A stretch of DNA of 36,779 nt from Anaeromonas frigoriresistens (GTDB lineage: Bacteria; Bacillota; Clostridia; Tissierellales; SIT17), in assembly GCF_016820655.1 (NCBI RefSeq), contig NZ_WSFT01000047.1, forward strand, positions 1-36,779, given 5' to 3'. The notes below the pieces were generated by a model. The model made no database searches. It saw nothing but the letters and a program-made list of their open reading frames with translations, and had not been told where the DNA came from. Positions 7,890-15,297 of this stretch are shown piece after piece. Every line of letters begins with the position of its first letter. The stretch's first letter is position 1. A program made the position numbers and the translations under genes.

Positions 7890-8258
7890 TTATTTTTGTA
7901 CAGATCCTACTGTATATTCATCTACTATTTTTCCGTTCACTATATGCTCTGCTATTACTTTTCTTGCCTTCTCAGGGGTCATATTAACATAAGTTACCTT
8001 TTCTTCCCCTGGTCTGTATATTTCTACTATAGGTTCCAAACTGCACATTCCTATACAACCAGTTTGATTTATCTTAACATCAGTTAAATTTCTTTTATTA
8101 GCTTCTTCTACCATAGCCATCAAAACAGGTCTTGCTCCAGCAGATATTCCACAAGTAGCCATTCCTACAACTATTCTAGTTCCTTCTCTTTCTTGTCTTA
8201 AATCTACGTTCTTGATAGCTTCTTCTCTTATTTTTTTTAATTCCTCTAGAGATTTCAT
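7890..8258 (-). CDS. hndB: HndB-like thioredoxin-fold 2Fe-2S ferredoxin subunit
   Basis: A 122-residue protein: a short N-terminal helix (SLEELKKIREEAIKNV), then a thioredoxin-like ferredoxin domain with VVGMATCGISAGARPV and TGCIGMCSLEPIVEI. This resembles HndB/HydD-type small subunits of tetrameric NAD(P)-linked hydrogenases. I see three cysteines at about C36, C68 and C72. The fourth expected for a classical CX4-5C...CX3C site is not in the first motif, so cluster binding should be checked. ATG 8258 has GGGGGTG five bases upstream. The gene is 19 bases downstream of the NuoE-like gene and is separated from hydB by the parS site. Its exact role is unclear; intermediate electron transfer within the complex is inferred. 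Confidence 0.87.
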   Translation of the reverse strand: MKSLEELKKIREEAIKNVDLRQEREGTRIVVGMATCGISAGARPVLMAMVEEANKRNLTDVKINQTGCIGMCSLEPIVEIYRPGEEKVTYVNMTPEKARKVIAEHIVNGKIVDEYTVGSVQK

Positions 8259-8277
8259 ATTAGCACCCCCATTTAAA

Positions 8278-8760
8278 TTAATATTTCTTTAATATGTCCT
8301 TAGCTTCACCAGTTTTCAGCTTCCCATAAACATCTTCATTTATCGTCATTACAGGAGCTAGTCCACATGCACCTATACATCTTGTTGCTACTAGGGAGAA
8401 CTTTCTATCCTTAGTAGTTCCTCCTACTTCCACGTTTATCTCTTTTTTAATCTCATCTATAATATCTTGAGCACCTTTAACATAGCATGCTGTTCCAAGA
8501 CAAACCCCTATAGTGTAATCTCCCTTTGGAATTAATGAGAATTGTGAGTAAAAGGTTGCCACACCGTAAATCTCTGCCAAAGGTACGTTTAACTCTTCTG
8601 ATATAATTTTCTGTACTTCAATTGGTAAATAGCCAAAAATCTTTTGAGCTTTATGAAGAACAGGCATAAGAGATCCTTTTAGCTGTTTCTTCTCGTCAAT
8701 TACTTTTTTTAGCTCTTCAATCTTTGATGCATTCTTATCCCAATCAAATTTAAACTCCAT
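8278..8760 (-). CDS. hydC: NuoE-like 2Fe-2S subunit of NAD-linked [FeFe] hydrogenase (HydC/HndA)
   Basis: The small thioredoxin-like 2Fe-2S subunit that partners the NuoF-like flavoprotein. An N-terminal helical region (residues 10-60) includes LPIEVQKIISEELNVP and IYGVATFYSQF. The cluster cysteines are at C87 and C92 (VCLGTACYVKGA) and C128 and C132 (ATRCIGACGLAPVM). Length 160 is the family norm. ATG 8760 is preceded by GGGGAGG. It is the first gene of the four-cistron operon in the order hndA-hndB-hndC-hndD known from Desulfovibrio fructosovorans. Upstream lie a Rex-like site and a long inverted repeat. Confidence 0.94.
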   Translation of the reverse strand: MEFKFDWDKNASKIEELKKVIDEKKQLKGSLMPVLHKAQKIFGYLPIEVQKIISEELNVPLAEIYGVATFYSQFSLIPKGDYTIGVCLGTACYVKGAQDIIDEIKKEINVEVGGTTKDRKFSLVATRCIGACGLAPVMTINEDVYGKLKTGEAKDILKKY

Positions 8761-8782
8761 ATTATTACCTCCCCATTGAATT

Positions 8783-8800
8783 TTGTTAATTAAATAACTA
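8783..8800 (-). promoter_or_regulatory. Rex-like operator before the hydrogenase operon
   Basis: TTGTTAATTAAATAACTA agrees with the clostridial Rex consensus TTGTTAA-N4-TTAACAA at 12 of 14 defined positions. It lies 23-40 bases upstream of the first start codon and overlaps a possible minus-strand -10 TATAGT (8797-8802). Rex is the NADH/NAD-sensing repressor, a plausible regulator of this operon. No rex gene is in the window, and AT-rich DNA makes chance matches common. Confidence 0.4.
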
Positions 8801-8878
8801 TAATGTTGTATTAAAATTTTACATATAATGAATTAATTTACTATGTCATCTTTTACCTCATATCATTGTCACCGCTTT

Positions 8879-8922
8879 AATTATATATTGATTGTTAAAG
8901 TAAAGTCAATCAATATATAATT
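8879..8922. repeat. Perfect 16-base inverted repeat upstream of the hydrogenase operon
   Basis: Arms AATTATATATTGATTG (8879-8894) and CAATCAATATATAATT (8907-8922) with a 12-base spacer, centred about 140 bases upstream of the hydC start. There is no T-run and no gene ends nearby, so it is more likely an operator or cruciform than a terminator. Identity unknown. Confidence 0.7.
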
Positions 8923-9016
8923 AGAAAGACTTTTTAACTATTTAAGTTTTTGTAATAAACTAAACGTTTTCATTGTTAATTTTTATTCTATTTTATGCAA
9001 TATAAGTTTTTCTTAT

Positions 9017-9059
9017 AATAAAGGAATCTGACATACTCAGTATGTCAGATTCCTTTATT
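9017..9059 (-). terminator. Terminator of the flavin oxidoreductase gene
   Basis: Arms AATAAAGGAATCTGACATAC and GTATGTCAGATTCCTTTATT, a perfect 20-base inverted repeat with a three-base loop. The gene's stop codon lies at one end. The T-run on the minus strand is interrupted, but the hairpin is very strong. Confidence 0.82.
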
Positions 9060-10017
9060 ATTTCTTTGATTCTTCAACTACTTTATCATATTTTTTTTTT
9101 AGGTTACTTATTACTTGAGATATGGGTAGAGTTTCTTTAATTCTTCCTACTCCTTGTCCTGCAGACCATATGTCTTTCCATGCTTTTGATCCTGTTGAAT
9201 TTTCTTCAGAAAAATCAAAAGATTGTTTTCGTTCTAACTCATCAATCTTTATACCTGCTTGTTTTATACTAGGTATTAGAAAGTTAGCGTTTACACCAGT
9301 GATTGCATCAGTATATAGTATATCATCTAAGTTTGAATTTATTAGCATTTCCTGGTATTTACTATTTGCCATACTCTCTTTTGTAGATATAAATTTAGTA
9401 CCTATTGATACTAAATCTGCACCTAAAACATTTGCTGCAATTATATCCTTACCAGTAGATATTGCTCCTGCTAAAATAGTCAATCCATTCCAGAATTCTT
9501 TAACTTCTCCTATAAATGCAAACGGATTTAGAGCTCCTCCATGACCTCCTGCACCACTACATACTAAAATCAAGCCATCTATGCCTTTATTAGCGGCTTT
9601 TTTTGCATGAACTAGTTTAGTTACATCTGAGAAAACAAGACCATTATATTCATGTACAGCCTCTATCACTGGAGTTGGATCTCCTAAGGAAGTAATTACA
9701 ATTGGTGGTTTATATTTTTTTATCATTTTTAAATCTTCTTTATATCTTTTATTAGATTTATGTACAATAATATTTACTGCCCAAGGAGCTACTTTTCTAT
9801 CTATATTGTCATTTTTGTACTCTTCTAACTCCATTGTTATATCTTTCATCCATTCTTCTAAAGTGTCAGTTGTACGAGCATTTAATAGTGGAAATGAACC
9901 TATTATACCTGCTTTACAGCTTTCTATAACCATTTTGGGACTAGATATTAAGAACATTGGTGCAGAGATAATAGGAAGTTCAAGTTCGTTTATGAACTTT
10001 TTAGATACTTTATTCAT
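9058..10017 (-). CDS. NAD(P)H-dependent flavin oxidoreductase (nitronate monooxygenase-like)
   Basis: A 319-residue TIM-barrel FMN protein of the 2-nitropropane dioxygenase/nitronate monooxygenase superfamily. Signatures are LPIISAPMFLISSP at the N-terminus, VVITSLGDPTPVIEAVHEYNG, LVCSGAGGHGG (glycine-rich phosphate/FMN region with the usual His), TILAGAISTGKDI and GADLVSIGTKFISTKES. It ends at a strong hairpin terminator. ATG 10017 is preferred over 10038 because AGGTAGG lies nine bases before it. The gene is a single transcription unit between the hydrogenase structural and maturation operons. The family also contains FabK-type enoyl-ACP reductases, and the physiological substrate cannot be read from sequence. 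A link with the hydrogenase genes is positional only. Confidence 0.83.
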   Translation of the reverse strand: MNKVSKKFINELELPIISAPMFLISSPKMVIESCKAGIIGSFPLLNARTTDTLEEWMKDITMELEEYKNDNIDRKVAPWAVNIIVHKSNKRYKEDLKMIKKYKPPIVITSLGDPTPVIEAVHEYNGLVFSDVTKLVHAKKAANKGIDGLILVCSGAGGHGGALNPFAFIGEVKEFWNGLTILAGAISTGKDIIAANVLGADLVSIGTKFISTKESMANSKYQEMLINSNLDDILYTDAITGVNANFLIPSIKQAGIKIDELERKQSFDFSEENSTGSKAWKDIWSAGQGVGRIKETLPISQVISNLKKKYDKVVEESKK

Positions 10018-10087
10018 AATATTATACCTACCTTTCATAATAATTATATCATTAATTAATATACACTAAAAAATATTAAATAAAACC

Positions 10088-10136
10088 ATAAAAGAAAGGT
10101 ATAAGTTTAATCGTTAAACTTATACCTTTCTTTTAT
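10088..10136 (-). terminator. Terminator of the hydGEF operon
   Basis: A 23-base perfect inverted repeat around a TCG loop; inner arms GGTATAAGTTTAA and TTAAACTTATACC. It overlaps the hydF stop codon. A-rich and T-rich flanks make it usable in both directions. Confidence 0.88.
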
Positions 10137-11350
10137 ACTAATAACATATTCTTTTCGTTAGGAAAGATTTCTATTGCTCTTGGCAAAATATCATGCTTGT
10201 ATGCTAAAAATATACCATAATTCACTATAGGTATACTTCTAACTGAGGCTCTTTCTATTCTACTCAACATCTCTTTTCTATTTATCATACAGCCTCCACA
10301 ATGGACTATCATAGAGTACTTAGAAATGTCTTCTGGTATTGTACTTCCTGAACTCCACTCAAATTTCAGGTTCTTTTCCGAGAGTTCCTGTAAAAATTGA
10401 GGAATTTTATCCCTTCCAATATCTCCTTTTTGTCTATGATGAGTACAAGCCTCACTTATTAATATAGTATCATCTTCATTTAATTTTTTTATATTATTTA
10501 CTCCTTTGATAAATTCTCTAAGCTCTCCTTTATACCTAGCAAATAATATAGAGTAGCTAGTGAGATATATATTTTCAGGTACTATGTCTTTAATTCTTCC
10601 AAAGGCTTGAGAGTCTGTTATAACAAGTTTTATTTTGTCTCCAAATAATTCTATTGTTTTTTCAAGCTCCGTATCTTGGACCACAATATTAATCCCATTA
10701 TGATCTAATACATCCCTTATTGTCTGTACTTGGGGCAATATTAGTCTACCTTTTGGTGCTGCCTCATCTATAGGAACCACCTGTACTACTACATCGTTTT
10801 TATCTATTTTATCTCCAATAATCACTTTTTTTTCATATTCAATATCTTTAGAGTATTGGGCTATTTTGTCTTTAAATTCATCTATACCATTCTTAGTTTT
10901 TGCACTTACTTTTAATAGTTCTATTCCTAATTCTTTTTTTATTATGTCAATATCTATGTCTTGTTTATCTATCTTATTAACTGCACCAAGTATAGGTATA
11001 TTTTTTTTCTTAATCATTTTAATTATATCTTTTTCATATTGAAAATCTTCCTGTTCTGAATCTATCAAAAGAATAGCTAAATCTGTCTTTTCTAATACCT
11101 TAAGAGTTTTCTTTACTCTTAAGTCTCCTAATTCCCCTGTATCATCAATTCCCGCTGTATCTATTACAACCACTGGACCTATTGGTAGTATCTCCATAGA
11201 TTTATATACTGGATCTGTTGTAGTTCCCTTTGTTTTACTCACTAATGCTATATCCTGATTTGTTATAGCATTAATAAGGCTAGATTTACCTGCATTTCTT
11301 TTGCCAAATATTCCTATATGAAGTCTATTGGCTCTAGGAGTATTATTCAT
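10133..11350 (-). CDS. hydF: [FeFe] hydrogenase H-cluster maturation GTPase HydF
   Basis: The scaffold GTPase that carries the 2Fe precursor and delivers it to apo-HydA. The N-terminal GTPase domain has the P-loop GKRNAGKS (16-23), a switch segment KGTTTDP, DTAG (64-67) and NKID. A middle dimerisation domain follows. The C-terminal 4Fe-4S-binding domain has the family's Cys/His set: CTHH, and about 50 residues later HCGGC. Length 405 is normal. ATG 11350 is chosen since GAGGTG lies six bases upstream. The GTG at 11359 is inside that ribosome site. It follows hydE by 10 bases and is the last gene of the maturation operon hydG-hydE-hydF. Confidence 0.95.
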   Translation of the reverse strand: MNNTPRANRLHIGIFGKRNAGKSSLINAITNQDIALVSKTKGTTTDPVYKSMEILPIGPVVVIDTAGIDDTGELGDLRVKKTLKVLEKTDLAILLIDSEQEDFQYEKDIIKMIKKKNIPILGAVNKIDKQDIDIDIIKKELGIELLKVSAKTKNGIDEFKDKIAQYSKDIEYEKKVIIGDKIDKNDVVVQVVPIDEAAPKGRLILPQVQTIRDVLDHNGINIVVQDTELEKTIELFGDKIKLVITDSQAFGRIKDIVPENIYLTSYSILFARYKGELREFIKGVNNIKKLNEDDTILISEACTHHRQKGDIGRDKIPQFLQELSEKNLKFEWSSGSTIPEDISKYSMIVHCGGCMINRKEMLSRIERASVRSIPIVNYGIFLAYKHDILPRAIEIFPNEKNMLLV

Positions 11351-11360
11351 TTTTATCACC

Positions 11361-12716
11361 TCATTTTATACTATTATCTATTTTATATCCTAACTCTTCG
11401 ATATAACTATAGTTAAGATACTTAGGTAATTTTCTTTTTGAGTCTAAAGTAGATTGTATAGCAAAATCTAAATCCACCATGTTTTTATTAGAGTATATTC
11501 CATAGTTTTCTCTTAGGGCCTTAGGGGTACTTATTAACATAATAGTATTAGCTCCAGCTTCAAGAGCTAAAGTTTGACCTAAAGAATTTAGACTTGCTAT
11601 TGCAGTAGTTGCAGGAATGAATACATTTTGACAAATAATCCTTGTAATAGCTACTACTTTTAAGTTTAACTTAAGGTCTGACTTTGAATAGTTTTCATAG
11701 GGTGTACCTTTTGCTGGTAGGAATGGTCCAAAACCTATCATATGAACTCCAAAATCCCTTTGAAATAAAATAACATCTGCTATTTCTTCAAGTGTTTGAG
11801 TAGGAAGACCTATCATTCCTCCTGATCCTACCCTCATTCCAGCTTCTTTTATCCAGGTTGTATGTTGAACTCTAGTATCTAAATCATCATCTGGGTGAAT
11901 ATAATCAAACAATCTCTTGCTATAAGTTTCTATTTTTAACAGATAATTATTTACTCCTGCCTCACTAAATAATCTATATTCTTTTTCTGTTCTTTCCCCT
12001 ACACTTAAAGTTATTCCCATTCTATATTTTTCTTTTATTGACTTAATTATATTTAATAACTTATCTGTTGTATAAAAAGGATCTTCACCAGATTGTAATA
12101 TCACTGTTTTTATTCCTATTTTATAAAGATAGTCTACTTCTTCTAATATTTCTTCTTCACTCATTCTGTATCTATGTTGTTTACTATCTTTTCTTAATCC
12201 ACAGTAGTTACAGTTCTTTATACAGTAGTTGGAGAATTCTACAGCGGCTCGCAATTCAATCCTGTCTCCTACACACTCTTTTCTTATTATATCAGCCGTT
12301 GTTATTAAAGCATTATATTCTTCTTCCGTTTCTCTATTGAGAAGATATAATACATCTTTTTTTGATATATCTTCATTGTTTTGAACCTTATTAATTATCT
12401 TTTTCATATCATCAGATATATTCATCTCTAATACTGAAGATAAATCATATCTATATCTATTATCTAAAGAATAGATACCTTTGTACTCTATCTTACTTTT
12501 TTTTATCAAGTTTTCTATTTCTTTTTTATCCTTAAAATCAAATTTAATTGCAGTAGTACATATTTCCCCAAATCCTTTAGGTGTGGGAATAAGTTCATTG
12601 GAAACAATATTTTTATCTAATATGTCTTTTGCATACATCATATGTGTTTTAGATGAACATACAAGTATATAAGGTTTTTGAAAGTTGTTCTTAATAAATT
12701 TATTTAATATGGACAT
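11361..12716 (-). CDS. hydE: HydE radical SAM H-cluster maturase with N-terminal DUF3343-like domain
   Basis: HydE acts with HydG and HydF in building the 2Fe subcluster. The radical SAM core starts near residue 100, with the CX3CX2C cluster motif YCIKNCNYCG (C165, C169, C172), LQSGEDPFYT and GSGGMIGLPTQTLEE typical of HydE. The protein is 451 residues, about 100 longer than usual. The extra N-terminus (about 14-85) has PYILVCSSKTHMMYAKDIL, LIPTPKGFGEICTTAIKF and a final IEYKGIYSL. This looks like DUF3343, a small putative sulfur/selenium carrier domain, with a single central Cys (C53). ATG 12716 has AAAGGAG five bases upstream, so the extension is translated. It is 12 bases downstream of hydG. 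The HydE assignment is firm. The DUF3343 label rests on my reading of the motif pattern. Confidence 0.92.
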   Translation of the reverse strand: MSILNKFIKNNFQKPYILVCSSKTHMMYAKDILDKNIVSNELIPTPKGFGEICTTAIKFDFKDKKEIENLIKKSKIEYKGIYSLDNRYRYDLSSVLEMNISDDMKKIINKVQNNEDISKKDVLYLLNRETEEEYNALITTADIIRKECVGDRIELRAAVEFSNYCIKNCNYCGLRKDSKQHRYRMSEEEILEEVDYLYKIGIKTVILQSGEDPFYTTDKLLNIIKSIKEKYRMGITLSVGERTEKEYRLFSEAGVNNYLLKIETYSKRLFDYIHPDDDLDTRVQHTTWIKEAGMRVGSGGMIGLPTQTLEEIADVILFQRDFGVHMIGFGPFLPAKGTPYENYSKSDLKLNLKVVAITRIICQNVFIPATTAIASLNSLGQTLALEAGANTIMLISTPKALRENYGIYSNKNMVDLDFAIQSTLDSKRKLPKYLNYSYIEELGYKIDNSIK

Positions 12717-12728
12717 ATATTCTCCTTT

Positions 12729-14093
12729 CTAGAAGTATAAATCCCTTTCTCCATCTTCTAATCTTTTTAACCTATCCTTTAGCTCTTTCTCGAAATTCTT
12801 ATTTTCTACCTCTTGGGATAATTTATTTATTATTTTCTCTGCACTTTCCCTAGTTTCTTCAGATGCATAATCTAATGTGTGCTCCTTCAAAGTTAGTAAA
12901 GCATTTGATCTACATATACTCTTCATTTTTCCTTCTTTTACTAGTTTCATGAAGTCCTCTCCCGTTCGTCCCACTCTATAACAGGCTGTACAAAAACTAG
13001 GTATATATCCAGTATCACTTATTGTTTTAACTACCTCATCTAAACTTCTCTCATCATCAGTATAGAATTGATCAGACTCATGCTTTCTATTTTCCTTATA
13101 TCCACCTGGACTAGTACTAGAGTTTGCACTTAATTGAGATACACCTAAATCTAAAAGTTCATCTCTTAATTTTTTTGACTCTCTAGTGGATAGTATTATT
13201 CCTGTATAAGGAACAGCTAATCTAATAATAGCTACTAATTTTTTAAACTCATTATCTGTGATAGGATACTCAACCTCTTCCATTTTTGCACCAGGAGCTG
13301 GTCTAAGTCTTGGTACTGATATAGTATGAGGACCACAATTGTATTTTTTATCTAGATATTGTGCATGCATTAATAGAGCCAGAGTATCAAATTTATAATC
13401 ATATAAACCATATAATACACCCATTCCTAAATCATCTATTCCAGCTTCCATAGCTCTGTCCATAACTTCTAATCTATAATCATAATCAGCTTTAGGTCCA
13501 GTAGGATGTACCCTTTTATAGGTTTGTCTATGATAAGTTTCTTGAAAACATTGATATGTTCCTATTTCTGCATCTTTAAGTTTCTTAAAGTCCTCTATAT
13601 CCATAGGTGCTGAGTTTATGTTTAATCTTCTCATATCACTATTATCATAAATTTCTTTAATAGTTTCTATTATATAATCTAATGGTGCAGATATATTATC
13701 CTCTCCTGCAACTAATAATAATCTCTTTTGACCACTTCGTTCTAATGCTTTTGCCTCGGCAATAACCTCATTAATCTCCAATGTCTTTCTTGGAAGATCT
13801 TTATTAGCAACTCTAAATCCACAGTATAAACAATTATTTATGCATTTATTAGTTAAATATAGAGGTGCAAATAATACTATTCTTTTTCCATATATATTTT
13901 CTTTTATTTCTTTAGCTGTATTAAAAATTTCATTAATATGTTCTTTATCCTCAACGTTTAGTAATATAGCAGTTTCTTCTAAAGATAACCCTTTAGCTTG
14001 TTTACTCTTTTCTAATATCTTATCTATTTCTTCAAAGGATGGTGCAATTGATTTTTCAAGAATATTATTAATTCTTTTCTCATCTATAATCAT
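12729..14093 (-). CDS. hydG: HydG radical SAM tyrosine lyase, H-cluster maturase
   Basis: HydG cleaves tyrosine and supplies the CO and CN ligands of the H-cluster as an Fe synthon. The radical SAM motif CX3CX2C is at C84, C88 and C91 (NKCINNCLYCGF). The auxiliary cluster motif CX2CX22C near the C-terminus is intact: CTACYRVGR and then SICRSNALLT with exactly 22 residues between. The TIM-barrel segment VAGEDNISAPLDYI and the GVLYGLYDY strand are typical. Length 454 is normal. The ORF extends to a start codon at 14144, but ATG 14093 is chosen because AAGGAG lies six bases before it. It is first in the maturation operon, with an extended -10 promoter about 50 bases upstream. Confidence 0.96.
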   Translation of the reverse strand: MIIDEKRINNILEKSIAPSFEEIDKILEKSKQAKGLSLEETAILLNVEDKEHINEIFNTAKEIKENIYGKRIVLFAPLYLTNKCINNCLYCGFRVANKDLPRKTLEINEVIAEAKALERSGQKRLLLVAGEDNISAPLDYIIETIKEIYDNSDMRRLNINSAPMDIEDFKKLKDAEIGTYQCFQETYHRQTYKRVHPTGPKADYDYRLEVMDRAMEAGIDDLGMGVLYGLYDYKFDTLALLMHAQYLDKKYNCGPHTISVPRLRPAPGAKMEEVEYPITDNEFKKLVAIIRLAVPYTGIILSTRESKKLRDELLDLGVSQLSANSSTSPGGYKENRKHESDQFYTDDERSLDEVVKTISDTGYIPSFCTACYRVGRTGEDFMKLVKEGKMKSICRSNALLTLKEHTLDYASEETRESAEKIINKLSQEVENKNFEKELKDRLKRLEDGERDLYF

Positions 14094-14142
14094 TTTAATC
14101 TCCTTCCATAGATTAATACTTGATTTTACTATATTGTAACTC

Positions 14143-14151
14143 ATTATATCA
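14143..14151 (-). promoter_or_regulatory. Extended -10 promoter of hydGEF
   Basis: On the minus strand TGATATAAT (TATAAT at 14143-14148 with upstream TG) lies 50 bases before the hydG ATG. No good -35 is present at 17 bases, as is usual for extended -10 promoters. Confidence 0.55.
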
Positions 14152-14164
14152 TAAGATTCTCTAT

Positions 14165-14182
14165 TAGATATTTTTTTAACAA
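14165..14182 (-). promoter_or_regulatory. Possible Rex-like site upstream of hydG
   Basis: On the minus strand TTGTTAAAAAAATATCTA has a perfect TTGTTAA half-site, with four of seven matches in the other half. It lies just upstream of the -35 position. It is weak on its own and is listed because a better match precedes the structural operon. Confidence 0.25.
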
Positions 14183-14249
14183 TTATATTTTTTTAATATA
14201 TTAGTCTATTAAAAGGATTTATTACATTTTATTTTTCAAAAGTAAAAAT

Positions 14250-14280
14250 AAAAAAAGACCTAAGATTTTGTCTTAGGTCT
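14250..14280 (-). terminator. Terminator of the phzF-like gene
   Basis: AGACCTAAGA and TCTTAGGTCT (14256-14265 and 14271-14280) with a five-base loop, followed on the minus strand by TTTTTT. It overlaps the stop codon. Confidence 0.92.
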
Positions 14281-15163
14281 AACAATGTATAACTCCTTCA
14301 ATAATAATTGATGCTTTGCCTCCTACTTCTATGCAATTTGGATTTGACTCACTAATCTTACATAAAATCTCAGAGGGTCTATTTAGTATTTCTCCCTGCT
14401 TTATTGTAATTTTATCTTTATTTATAATATTATTTTCTCTAAGATAATAGAATAAGGCTCCATTTGCAGTTCCTGTAGCAGCTTCTTCATTAATCCCTAC
14501 TAATGGTGCAAAGTTCCTAGTATATACTTGTCCTTTTTCGATTGTAAAAGCATGTATACCAGTAACATCTAATTTTTTAGATAGTTTTGTAACCTTATTA
14601 TAGTCAATTTCAATTTTATTTAAAGTCTCTTTATTTTTAATAGGAACCATGAGATCTGGGAGCCCGGTAGATATTATTTGGCTTTTTATTTTTTTAGATT
14701 CTAAGCCTAATTCATCAATATTAATATTCATAGAAACTAATAATTCATCTACTTCATCTAATTGTCCTATTAATTTAGGAGAAGCCTGTTCCATAAAAAT
14801 ATTATCAATTTCTCCATCACTACAGTAAACATCTACATATAACTTTCCTGCTTTAGTATGCTGATAATATCTTTTAGTTTCATTATCTATCCCCTTCAAA
14901 TAGCCCTTTGAAGCTAAAGTATAAAAAGTTGCTATAGTAGCATGTCCACAAAGATCAACTTCCTGAGTGGGTGTGAAAAATCTCACCTTGTAATTATCTT
15001 CATCTATTTTCTGTACAAAAGCTGTTTCTGATAAATTAATCTCTGTGGCAATTCTTTGCATATCCTGTGAAGACAAACCCTTTGCATCAGGAATTACTCC
15101 TGCTGGATTTCCACTAAACTTCTTATCGGAAAATGCATCAACTAGATACATTATGATTTCCAT
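14279..15163 (-). CDS. PhzF family isomerase/epimerase
   Basis: A 294-residue protein with the two-domain PhzF/diaminopimelate-epimerase-like fold. Family signatures are VDAFSDKKFSGNPAGVI at the N-terminus, the catalytic-acid segment NLSETAFV (E46), DLCGHATIATFYTL and EEAATGTANGALFYYL. Most members catalyse isomerisation of unknown substrates; only true PhzF acts in phenazine synthesis, and no other phenazine gene is present. ATG 15163 is preferred with AAGGAG eight bases upstream; the ATG at 15169 is too close to it. It is a single-gene unit between parS site 2 and its own terminator. Confidence 0.9.
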   Translation of the reverse strand: MEIIMYLVDAFSDKKFSGNPAGVIPDAKGLSSQDMQRIATEINLSETAFVQKIDEDNYKVRFFTPTQEVDLCGHATIATFYTLASKGYLKGIDNETKRYYQHTKAGKLYVDVYCSDGEIDNIFMEQASPKLIGQLDEVDELLVSMNINIDELGLESKKIKSQIISTGLPDLMVPIKNKETLNKIEIDYNKVTKLSKKLDVTGIHAFTIEKGQVYTRNFAPLVGINEEAATGTANGALFYYLRENNIINKDKITIKQGEILNRPSEILCKISESNPNCIEVGGKASIIIEGVIHC

Positions 15164-15240
15164 AAACATCTCTCCTTAAATCTTGCCTTAATTACAATTA
15201 TATCAAATTATTACAATTTATATAGTGGTATTTATTAGGA

Positions 15241-15256
15241 TGTTTCACGTGAAACA
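15241..15256. promoter_or_regulatory. parS site 2 (ParB-binding)
   Basis: A perfect TGTTTCACGTGAAACA palindrome, identical to site 1. It lies in the gap between the parB terminator and the phzF-like gene, 42 bases beyond the parB stop. parS sites commonly lie next to parAB. Confidence 0.98.
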
Positions 15257-15262
15257 TTTTAA

Positions 15263-15294
15263 ATCAAAAACTACTCTTTTATATTAGAAGAGTA
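15263..15294 (-). terminator. Terminator of parAB
   Basis: TACTCTT (15272-15278) and AAGAGTA (15288-15294) around a nine-base loop. On the minus strand the stem is followed after one G by TTTTTG. It lies between the parB stop and parS site 2. Confidence 0.75.
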
Positions 15295-15297
15295 CTA

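Noticed and set aside
9122..9544. Plus-strand open frame antisense to the flavin oxidoreductase
   Set aside because: A shadow of the real gene with no ribosome site or family resemblance. The same holds for the other open frames opposite hydB, dnaA, gyrA, noc and jag.
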